Of a DNA stretch of 6,148 nt, positions 1-5,537 are shown one piece after another. How positions within the stretch are numbered: the first letter of the stretch is position 1; every line of letters starts with the position of its first letter. The DNA is taken from positions 1-6,148 of the forward strand of contig JAAZZI010000048.1 of the NCBI GenBank assembly GCA_014239225.1, written 5' to 3'. A program made the translations under genes and the position numbers. The notes below the pieces were generated by a model. The model ran no database searches, was not told the DNA's origin, and saw only the letters and a program-made list of their open reading frames with translations. This DNA is from Gammaproteobacteria bacterium (lineage in GTDB: Bacteria > Pseudomonadota > Gammaproteobacteria > Eutrophobiales > Eutrophobiaceae).

Positions 1-446
1 GTCCAAGTAATTATATCGCCCGCCTGTTTCCCAATTAATGCTGATCCAAGCGGGGACACCCAACTAATCAATCCGTTTTCAGTATCGACCTCATCTTGGC
101 CAACGATAGTAAATTTATATTGTGTGTTGTTCTCATCGACTAAAGTAATGGTAGCGCCAAAACGAATATCCTCTCCCTCTTGTGCTTCAACCTTGATAGG
201 TATTGCTGATTCAACGCGTTGTTTAAAGTAAGTAATATCGGCATTTAATAATTTGATTTTATTTTTATCAGCTAGTGTATTTGATGTTTTTAATGCTGAG
301 CATTCTAATATCAACTCATGCAGATACGCTTTTTGTTTCTCTAAGCCTTTCGTGGTGATGTAATTAGGATGTTTGCTTTGCGGACGGACCGGCAGGTCAG
401 TTTCAGCCTGGTCACCATCAAGTTCTTTTACAAAAGCACGATTCAT
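1..446 (-). CDS. GreA/GreB-family elongation-factor relative (3' end cut by window edge)
   Basis: I translated 148 codons starting MNRAFVKEL, with the C-terminus missing beyond base 1. An N-terminal tail ends in the HPNYIT segment (about residues 25-30), as in the short proteobacterial GreA/GreB-family proteins that begin M(S/N)RAFVKE. A helical region follows (about 33-80), then a C-terminal domain containing FTIVGQDEVD and SWVSPLGSALIGKQAGD, the FKBP-like fold by which Gre and Rnk proteins bind near the RNA polymerase secondary channel. Canonical GreA/GreB carry a GD..ENA.Y acidic tip that stimulates transcript cleavage. Here the matching stretch (about 47-65, TSNTLADKNKIKLLNAD) has no such motif, so cleavage activity is doubtful and an Rnk-like or competing role is possible. 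The start agrees with the family N-terminus, although no good Shine-Dalgarno sequence precedes it. It is the last visible gene of the minus-strand cluster. Family assignment is confident; function is uncertain. Confidence 0.85.
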   Translation of the reverse strand, partial: MNRAFVKELDGDQAETDLPVRPQSKHPNYITTKGLEKQKAYLHELILECSALKTSNTLADKNKIKLLNADITYFKQRVESAIPIKVEAQEGEDIRFGATITLVDENNTQYKFTIVGQDEVDTENGLISWVSPLGSALIGKQAGDIITW

Positions 447-474
447 ATTAAATCATTTAGATAATTATTTATTA

Positions 475-484
475 TTTAGCTAAA
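475..484. repeat. 10-bp perfect palindrome in the gap downstream of the NTF2-like gene
   Basis: TTTAGCTAAA is a perfect inverted repeat lying directly after the stop codon of the NTF2-like gene, in the 38-base gap before the Gre-like gene. It is too short and too AT-rich to act as a rho-independent terminator, and no T-run follows it on the minus strand. It could be chance or a small protein-binding site. A related TTTAGCTA occurs near 4675-4682, in the divergent promoter region. Confidence 0.2.
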
Positions 485-847
485 TTAAGCATGAAGATGA
501 AATACTTTATTCATAATCTTCCATACACCATCAACTTTAAGTAGCGTAAAAAAATCAGTAAATTTATGTCCTGTCCAATTATCGATTTCAAGGCGAACGG
601 TGGCAATCGTCCCAATGATATCTATATCAGAAATCTCTGTTTTGATTTCAGTGGCCGGTCCATTCTCGTCATTCCAGTCAAAAAGCTTTTGAATCGGTCC
701 TGCAAATAAATCCGGGCCGATATAACCAAAGATTGTCGCATCCTCATGAAACGCCGGTTTCATATCATTCCCTTTACCAGACTTTGCCCCATCAATGTAG
801 AACTGGACTGTTTTTTCAATCACTGCCTTATCGTTTTCATTATTCAT
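485..847 (-). CDS. Small NTF2-fold protein of the putative lumazine-binding (Lumazine_bd_2-like) family
   Basis: This 120-residue protein has no signal peptide or membrane segment, so it is probably cytoplasmic. It shows the pattern of the NTF2-like 'putative lumazine-binding' family: an N-terminal helix with VQFYIDGAKSG (about 15-25), AFHEDATIFGY (about 32-42), IDIIGTIATVRLEIDNW (about 75-91), and the closing strands DFFTLLKVDGVWKIMNKVFH (about 98-117). The length matches a single complete domain. The family name comes from structural resemblance, and most members have no proven ligand or reaction. An AGAGGT ribosome-binding site at 855-860, seven bases before the ATG, supports the start. 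It lies 30 bases downstream of uup and 38 bases upstream of the Gre-like gene, so all are probably co-transcribed. Nearness to a Fae homologue makes a pterin-like ligand tempting, but nothing in the sequence shows it. Family is fairly sure; function is unknown. Confidence 0.85.
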   Translation of the reverse strand: MNNENDKAVIEKTVQFYIDGAKSGKGNDMKPAFHEDATIFGYIGPDLFAGPIQKLFDWNDENGPATEIKTEISDIDIIGTIATVRLEIDNWTGHKFTDFFTLLKVDGVWKIMNKVFHLHA

Positions 848-877
848 AATACGTACCTCTTAAGACTAAATATTAAT

Positions 878-2779
878 TTATTGATTTAAATCTCGTTCGA
901 GATTTTCAAGCTCATCCCAACGGGAAATCGCTTTATCTAATTCACTCTGATTATAACTCAACTCGTCCAATATGGGTTGTTGTTCTGTATAAGGTTTACT
1001 GTAAAAGTTATCAGCGTTTACCTCTTCATGAAGTTTTTTAATTTCCTCTTCAAATGCCACTATCTTTTCGGGTAGTGAATCAAGTTCAAATTTTAATTTA
1101 TAAGTTAATTTTTTATTGGTATTTTTCTTATTCTCCGTTTTTTCTACTACAGGTTTTTTGGTATCAGGATTATCCATCTCAGCTAACTGTATCCCGCGTC
1201 GATGCCAATCACCAAAACCCCCGGCATAGTTTTGAATGATGCCTGAATCCTCAAAGACCAGAATACTGCTGACAACATTATCTAAAAACTCTCTATCGTG
1301 AGTCACAATGATTAATGTCCCCTGGTACTCAAGCAACTTATCTTCTAGGACTTCTAATGTTTCAATATCAAGATCATTAGTCGGCTCATCCAATACCAAA
1401 AGATTACTGGGTCGAGTTAATAGTTTCGCTAAAATGACACGATTTTTTTCGCCGCCCGATAAGACCTTTACTTTAGTCATGGCTCGCTTTGCTGAAAAAA
1501 GAAAACCGCGCAGATAGCCAATCACATGCCTGGGTTTACCATTTAATTTTATATAGTCACTGCCATCACCGATAATCTGAGCGACTGTTTTTTCAGGGTC
1601 GAGGCTACGTCGCAATTGATCAAAATAGGCAATCTCGAGATTCGTACCAACCTTTACAGTTCCTGTGTCAGGCGTAATCTCACCTAACATAATTTTTAAA
1701 AGCGTACTTTTGCCTACACCGTTATTACCCACTAAACCAATTCGATCACCACGCATCACTTTTAAAGATAATTTATTAATTAAAGGTTCTTCGCTATAAC
1801 TATGACAAACATTGTATGCCTCAATCACTTTACGTCCGGATTGTTCTGCCTCTTCAATATGGATACGTGCTTTTGACTGTGGTTTTAATCTTTTTGAGAC
1901 TTCAACACGCATTGCCATTAAAGAACGAACCCTGCCTTCGTTACGTGTACGTCTCGCTTTGATACCTTGTCTTATCCAAACCTCTTCTTCATTTAATCGC
2001 TTATCAAAAAGCGTATTGGCCTTGGTTTCGTCTTCTAATGCCTTTTCTTTATTGATTAAATAATTTTGATAAGTGCCGGGCCAACTGGATAATTTACCGC
2101 GATCCAATTCAATAATACGTGTTGCTAAACGTTGAAGGAAAACACGGTCGTGCGTAATAAAAAGTATCGCGCCTTTAAAATTAAGAATACGATTTTCTAA
2201 CCATTGGATTGTATTTAAATCAAGATGATTGGTTGGCTCATCAAGCAACAATAATTGTGGGTTACTTGTTAATGCTTTACCTAATGCTACACGACGACGC
2301 CATCCGCCCGATAGTTGATTAAGATTTAACTTAGTCGGTAAATTAAGCTCTGAAATAATCGTCTCGACACGTTGATCAATATTCCAGCCCCCTTCGGCCT
2401 CAATCTGCTGTTGTAATCCTTCGAGTTCTCGCAAAGCAGTAGGATTATTCTTAATCGGTTTAGCAGAAAGTGTTTCGTAATCATCAAGCAGTATTTGTAA
2501 GTGTTGCAGTCCTTCGGCAACATAATCTTTCACAGTGATATCCCTTTCCTGTGGCAGACCTTGTTCTAATTGGCTCACTCTGAGATGGGATTGTTTTACG
2601 ATTTCGCCGCTGTCGGTCTCAACTTTACCAGTAATGATATTCATCAAGGTTGATTTGCCTTCACCATTGCGACCAATTAAACAAACACGCTCACCACTAG
2701 CCAACGCTAAGCTTACGTTGTTTAGGATAAGTTGATCGCCAAATTCGAGGGAGACCTCATCAAATGTAATTAAAGGCAT
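878..2779 (-). CDS. uup: ABC-F family ATPase Uup
   Basis: This soluble protein of 633 residues carries two ABC ATPase domains and no transmembrane region, nearly the same length as E. coli Uup. Domain 1 has Walker A GRNGEGKS (36-43), signature LSGGW (156-160), Walker B LLLLDE (176-181) and switch histidine H210. The linker contains the conserved EEVWIRQGIKARRTRNEGRV (265-284). Domain 2 has Walker A GNNGVGKS (351-358), signature LSGGE (440-444), Walker B LLVLDE (460-465) and THDR (493-496). The C-terminal part (about 555-633) is lysine- and glutamate-rich and looks like the coiled-coil DNA-binding domain typical of Uup, which separates it from EttA and other ABC-F members. Uup in E. coli influences precise transposon excision and tolerance of branched DNA, and ABC-F proteins commonly act on ribosomes. 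Both catalytic glutamates (E181, E465) are present, so it should be active. The preceding GTGAAG gives only a modest ribosome-binding site. It follows the Fae-like gene by 42 bases. Confidence 0.95.
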   Translation of the reverse strand: MPLITFDEVSLEFGDQLILNNVSLALASGERVCLIGRNGEGKSTLMNIITGKVETDSGEIVKQSHLRVSQLEQGLPQERDITVKDYVAEGLQHLQILLDDYETLSAKPIKNNPTALRELEGLQQQIEAEGGWNIDQRVETIISELNLPTKLNLNQLSGGWRRRVALGKALTSNPQLLLLDEPTNHLDLNTIQWLENRILNFKGAILFITHDRVFLQRLATRIIELDRGKLSSWPGTYQNYLINKEKALEDETKANTLFDKRLNEEEVWIRQGIKARRTRNEGRVRSLMAMRVEVSKRLKPQSKARIHIEEAEQSGRKVIEAYNVCHSYSEEPLINKLSLKVMRGDRIGLVGNNGVGKSTLLKIMLGEITPDTGTVKVGTNLEIAYFDQLRRSLDPEKTVAQIIGDGSDYIKLNGKPRHVIGYLRGFLFSAKRAMTKVKVLSGGEKNRVILAKLLTRPSNLLVLDEPTNDLDIETLEVLEDKLLEYQGTLIIVTHDREFLDNVVSSILVFEDSGIIQNYAGGFGDWHRRGIQLAEMDNPDTKKPVVEKTENKKNTNKKLTYKLKFELDSLPEKIVAFEEEIKKLHEEVNADNFYSKPYTEQQPILDELSYNQSELDKAISRWDELENLERDLNQ

Positions 2780-2821
2780 TGCTTCACTTTCTTAAAAAAA
2801 GTAGAGCCTAACAAATGTAAA

Positions 2822-3370
2822 TTAAATCTTCCCGTCTAATCCCATCTGATAGTATTTATGAACGATGTCATCTTGATTTTCTAACAACCAATCAATATCA
2901 GGCTCATGATTCATTGCTTTATGAATTGCAGCAGCGGTTGCCTTGCGGTGAATATCAAATAATATCTTGTGATCTAAATCATCGGCAGTTGCTACCAACG
3001 GGTTTAACCAAACCGAAACAATAATACCTAAATCATTGGCTTTCTCCTTTGGGATATCGCCATTTCTAACGGAATCTAGCACGCCATTTGCAATTGCGCC
3101 TTGTACGGTTCCCATTAAGATATTGGTGTATCGTTCCTTATTAACCGTAACCTTACTGACCATTAAGGTGGCGGGTCTTACCATGATGTCGGTATTCATA
3201 ATCGCTAGGACTTTTGAGTGTCCTTTTGCTTGATCACCAATTAGATTGGCAAATGCAGTGCCAACCGGACCATCAAGTTCTCCAATCACCACTTCAGGTT
3301 CAGCAGCCGTTCCTGCCGGACCACCCGCAACTAAAGCCTCACCAACACGCATGACAATACGTTCACTCAT
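2822..3370 (-). CDS. Formaldehyde-activating enzyme (Fae) family protein, probably a non-canonical paralogue
   Basis: This 182-residue protein belongs to the Fae family, whose characterised members join formaldehyde to tetrahydromethanopterin to give methylene-H4MPT in the cytoplasm of methylotrophs. Recognisable segments are MRVGEALV (7-14), GPVGTAF (34-40), VLAIMNTD (54-61), RPATLMVSKVTV (65-76), GTVQGAIANGV (87-97) and IPKEKANDLGIIVSVWL (106-122). The length fits a stand-alone Fae. Compared with Methylobacterium Fae as I recall it, the histidine in the AHIDLIIG segment, proposed as the general acid, is replaced (AAEPEVVIG, 22-30). The histidine in the AQHGVA segment is also absent (VQGAIA). 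The tail WLLENQDDIVHKYYQMGLDG is distinct too. It may therefore be a Fae2/Fae3-type paralogue with altered function; the classic reaction should not be assumed. AGGGAG at 3380-3385, nine bases before the ATG, supports the start. It sits 30 bases after msrAB. Confidence 0.88.
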   Translation of the reverse strand: MSERIVMRVGEALVAGGPAGTAAEPEVVIGELDGPVGTAFANLIGDQAKGHSKVLAIMNTDIMVRPATLMVSKVTVNKERYTNILMGTVQGAIANGVLDSVRNGDIPKEKANDLGIIVSVWLNPLVATADDLDHKILFDIHRKATAAAIHKAMNHEPDIDWLLENQDDIVHKYYQMGLDGKI

Positions 3371-3400
3371 ACCTCATTTCTCCCTATTTTTTTAATTATT

Positions 3401-4660
3401 TTAAAGATTTTCTCTTTGCTTAAATTCAAGCACGGTCGCATTAATACAATATCTGGGTTGGCCATTGGGCCCATCATTAAAGACATGTCCCAGGTGAATC
3501 CCAGAAGATATTGAACGAATTTCAATTCGCTGCATACCGAAACTATTATCTTCTAATTCATAAACTGCGCCATCTACCGGTTTGGTAAAGGACAACCAGC
3601 CGCTCTTTGAATCAAAACGATCATCAGTATCAAACAATACTGCGCCACTTAACTTATCAATAAAAATACCATCGGGGGTGTTTTTGAAAATTTCATATTG
3701 TTTACAAAACCTAGCATCTGTTCCTTCGTTAAAGGCAACACTATAGGCTTCTGATTTCCCGAGCTTAAAAGCACCTAATGCCTGATAAAAAACTTCTGAT
3801 GTCATATAACCCTGATTGGCAAAAACTTCTTTACCATCTTCAAGAAATAAAATCGTTGGGGTCGCCCAGGTAGGTGTTTTAATATCAAGTCCTTTAAGTT
3901 CAGTTGCTAATCTAAAGCTAAGCGGGATTGTCCCCTGATAAGCATCGGCCACATCTTTTTTAAACTTTTCGCAATACGGGCAGTAACCCTCAGGTTCAAT
4001 AACAATAATATTTTTTCCTTCTAGGAGAGACGAATTATCAATCTCTGTAATTTTTTGATGATTAAATTTAATGCCTGTTGCATGAATTGGACAATAACCG
4101 TTTGGATTTTTAACTAAATAATCCTGATGATATTCTTCTGCTGGATAAAACTTTTCTAGTATTTTGATTACAGTGGTAATACTGTCATAACCCGCGTCAG
4201 TTAATAATAACTGATATTCATCTGATACTTGTTTAGCTACATCGATATGTTTTTCATCTGTGGTTAAAATAATCGAGCGATATTGCGTTCCGACATCATT
4301 TCCCTGTCTGTTTAATTGCGTTGGGTCATGGCCTTCAAAGAAATGACGTATCAGTTCTTCAGCTGAAATCTCATTAGTATTGAATGTAACCTCGACAACC
4401 TCTGCATGATTATTTGGATTATTTTTATTAACAGGCTCTGTGATTGCCTTATAATTTGGCGCAACGCCATTACCATCCGAGTAACCGGAGACAGCATCAA
4501 TCACCCCGGGTATGGATGCATATTCTTTTTCCGCACCCCAAAAACAACCAGCGCCAAATACAATTTTTTGAATATGTTCGGTCGCTTCAATTTCAACTTT
4601 TGCAGATATTGACATAGTAATAATAAATAAAAAGATGGTTCCGTAGATATTTTTGTTCAT
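3401..4660 (-). CDS. msrAB: Exported three-domain methionine sulfoxide reductase (MsrA - thioredoxin-like - MsrB)
   Basis: This 419-residue protein reduces both methionine sulfoxide epimers in proteins. A short basic start, a hydrophobic stretch and SISA-KVE suggest a signal peptide cleaved near residue 20, so it probably acts in the periplasm. The MsrA domain (about 30-198) has GCFWG with catalytic Cys39, NHAEVVEV (84-91), YPAEEYHQDYL (172-182) and GYC with a likely recycling Cys190. The middle domain (about 208-296) has a thioredoxin/glutaredoxin-type C227-P-Y-C230 and the cis-proline motif ATPTILFLEDG. The MsrB domain (about 315-415) has FIDKLSGAVLF, GWLSFTKPVDGAVYE, IHLGHVFNDGPNG (H389, H392) and RYCIN with catalytic Cys405. 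The zinc CxxC pairs are absent, as in some other MsrBs. The SGCGWPSF cysteine is also absent (SKSGWLSF), leaving Cys319 as a candidate resolving cysteine. Neisseria PilB has the same three activities but with the thioredoxin domain first. This is the first gene of the minus-strand cluster. Confidence 0.93.
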   Translation of the reverse strand: MNKNIYGTIFLFIITMSISAKVEIEATEHIQKIVFGAGCFWGAEKEYASIPGVIDAVSGYSDGNGVAPNYKAITEPVNKNNPNNHAEVVEVTFNTNEISAEELIRHFFEGHDPTQLNRQGNDVGTQYRSIILTTDEKHIDVAKQVSDEYQLLLTDAGYDSITTVIKILEKFYPAEEYHQDYLVKNPNGYCPIHATGIKFNHQKITEIDNSSLLEGKNIIVIEPEGYCPYCEKFKKDVADAYQGTIPLSFRLATELKGLDIKTPTWATPTILFLEDGKEVFANQGYMTSEVFYQALGAFKLGKSEAYSVAFNEGTDARFCKQYEIFKNTPDGIFIDKLSGAVLFDTDDRFDSKSGWLSFTKPVDGAVYELEDNSFGMQRIEIRSISSGIHLGHVFNDGPNGQPRYCINATVLEFKQRENL

Positions 4661-4686
4661 AAAATAATCTTTAATTTAGCTAGTTT

Positions 4687-4692
4687 TATAAT
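4687..4692 (+). promoter_or_regulatory. Likely sigma-70 -10 box (TATAAT) for the nuclease gene
   Basis: A perfect consensus TATAAT lies here. Transcription would begin near 4699-4700, leaving a leader of about 20 bases before the ATG at 4720. The -35 region at normal spacing (around 4664-4669, ATAATC) is a poor match, so the promoter may be weak or depend on an activator. In AT-rich DNA a chance match is possible. Confidence 0.4.
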
Positions 4693-4709
4693 TTTGGTTA
4701 ATCTATGCT

Positions 4710-4713
4710 AGGG
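4710..4713 (+). promoter_or_regulatory. Shine-Dalgarno AGGG that decides the nuclease start
   Basis: AGGG lies six bases before the ATG at 4720 and downstream of the other in-frame ATG at 4705. It can therefore serve only the later start. The earlier ATG would also fall almost at the predicted transcription start, so translation from 4720 (protein beginning MTEYKPKRSR) is favoured. Confidence 0.6.
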
Positions 4714-4719
4714 TTAATT

Positions 4720-5466
4720 ATGACTGAATACAAACCAAAACGTTCCCGTAATATTTATTCTCCCAATCAAGAAAAACCATTTAAGTTATCACGTTCAAAA
4801 GTTGAATCCTTTATGAATTGTGAACGTTGTTTTTATCTTGACAGGCGGCTTGGGATTAATCAAGTTCCTGGCTTTCCCTTTAATATTAATTCAGCTGTTG
4901 ATGAATTATTAAAACGTGAGTTTGATCAGTACAGAGAACGAGCCGAGCCTCACCCTTATATGGTTGATGCCGGTATTAACGCCATTCCCTATCAACATGA
5001 ACAGTTAAATAAATGGCGTGAGAATTTTGTCGGTGTTCAGTATTTTCATGAGCCTTCTAATTTTATCCTTCATGGCGCGATTGATGATGTCTGGAAATCT
5101 GAAGAAGGTGAATTAATTGTGGTTGATTACAAGGCAACCAGTAAAAAAGATAAGGTAAATATCAATGCACCCTGGCAGAGATCTTATAAACGACAAATGG
5201 AATTTTATCAGTGGCTTCTCAGACAAAATGACTTTCAGGTCTCAAACCGAGGTTATTTTGTGTACTGTAATGGTAAGCGTAATCGTGATGCATTTAATGA
5301 GAAGGTTGAATTCGATGTTGATTTGCTGCCCTACGATGGTAACGATGATTGGGTAGATACTACAATTGAAAAAATAGTTACCTGCCTAAATCAAGATGAA
5401 ATACCAAGCCCTAATGAACGCTGCAATCAATGTAAATACAATCAGGAAGTAATTCAGTATTATTAA
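4720..5466 (+). CDS. PD-(D/E)XK nuclease family protein (RecB/Cas4-like, stand-alone)
   Basis: This 248-residue protein carries the core of a RecB-type PD-(D/E)XK nuclease. It has GAIDDVW (motif II acidic residues D122/D123), a strand ending VVDYKAT (motif III D136 and K138), and QMEFYQW (Q159, Y163), the QxxxY motif of the RecB group. A cysteine pair near the N-terminus (MNCERCFYLDRRLG, C34 and C37) and another at the C-terminus (CNQCKY, C235 and C238) could bind an iron-sulfur cluster or zinc. This resembles the cluster that pins the nuclease domain in Cas4 and AddB, although those use one N-terminal and three C-terminal cysteines. There is no helicase domain, signal peptide or membrane segment. 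No cas1, cas2 or repeat array lies nearby, so a CRISPR role is not supported. A DNA end-processing role is a guess. An alternative start at 4705 would add five residues (MLGLI) but lacks a ribosome-binding site. It is transcribed away from msrAB. Confidence 0.88.
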   Translation: MTEYKPKRSRNIYSPNQEKPFKLSRSKVESFMNCERCFYLDRRLGINQVPGFPFNINSAVDELLKREFDQYRERAEPHPYMVDAGINAIPYQHEQLNKWRENFVGVQYFHEPSNFILHGAIDDVWKSEEGELIVVDYKATSKKDKVNINAPWQRSYKRQMEFYQWLLRQNDFQVSNRGYFVYCNGKRNRDAFNEKVEFDVDLLPYDGNDDWVDTTIEKIVTCLNQDEIPSPNERCNQCKYNQEVIQYY

Positions 5467-5513
5467 ATTATTTTAAATGCTTCCCTTTTTTATGAATTTT
5501 GATCAATTAATAC

Positions 5514-5519
5514 TATAAA
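5514..5519 (+). promoter_or_regulatory. Possible -10 box upstream of the DJ-1/PfpI gene
   Basis: TATAAA (with an overlapping TACTAT just upstream) lies in the 71-base gap between the nuclease stop and the DJ-1/PfpI start. No good -35 is seen at 16-18 bases. The gap is longer than those in the minus-strand cluster, so a separate promoter is plausible, but the call rests on an AT-rich hexamer alone. No hairpin that could terminate the nuclease transcript is visible in the gap. Confidence 0.2.
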
Positions 5520-5537
5520 AAACATAAGGTAAAAATA

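Larger units (their letters stand above)
4661..4719. promoter_or_regulatory. Divergent promoter region between msrAB and the nuclease gene
   Basis: Only 59 bases separate the msrAB start codon from the preferred nuclease start codon. The segment is very AT-rich and must hold the 5' signals of the rightward gene and probably also the promoter of the leftward five-gene cluster. On the minus strand a TATAAA overlaps the plus-strand TATAAT and could be the leftward -10 box, but no convincing -35 was seen for it. If both are used, the two promoters would overlap and may compete. Confidence 0.45.

Noticed and set aside
1308..1517. Open frame on the plus strand inside uup
   Set aside because: It lies antisense to the conserved second ATPase domain, encodes no recognisable protein and lacks a ribosome-binding site; it is a shadow of uup, as are the other plus-strand frames at 1054-1239, 1812-2063 and 2535-2735.
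2786..2802. Weak dyad ACTTT...AAAGT between the Fae-like gene and uup, possible terminator or attenuator
   Set aside because: The stem is only five A-T-rich pairs without a GC core, so it would not be stable, and uup follows immediately.
2822..3370. Calling the gene simply fae, with the standard formaldehyde-H4MPT reaction
   Set aside because: Histidines conserved in proven Fae are replaced, so only family membership is supported.
4406..4612. Open frame on the plus strand inside the MsrA domain
   Set aside because: It is antisense to the conserved MsrA motifs and has no family resemblance.
4720..5466. Reading the nuclease as a CRISPR Cas4
   Set aside because: There is no repeat array, cas1 or cas2 in the window, and the cysteine arrangement differs from Cas4.
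5467..5537. Possible terminator or small RNA in the gap after the nuclease gene
   Set aside because: There is a T-run near 5486-5491 but no GC-rich stem before it and no recognisable RNA fold.
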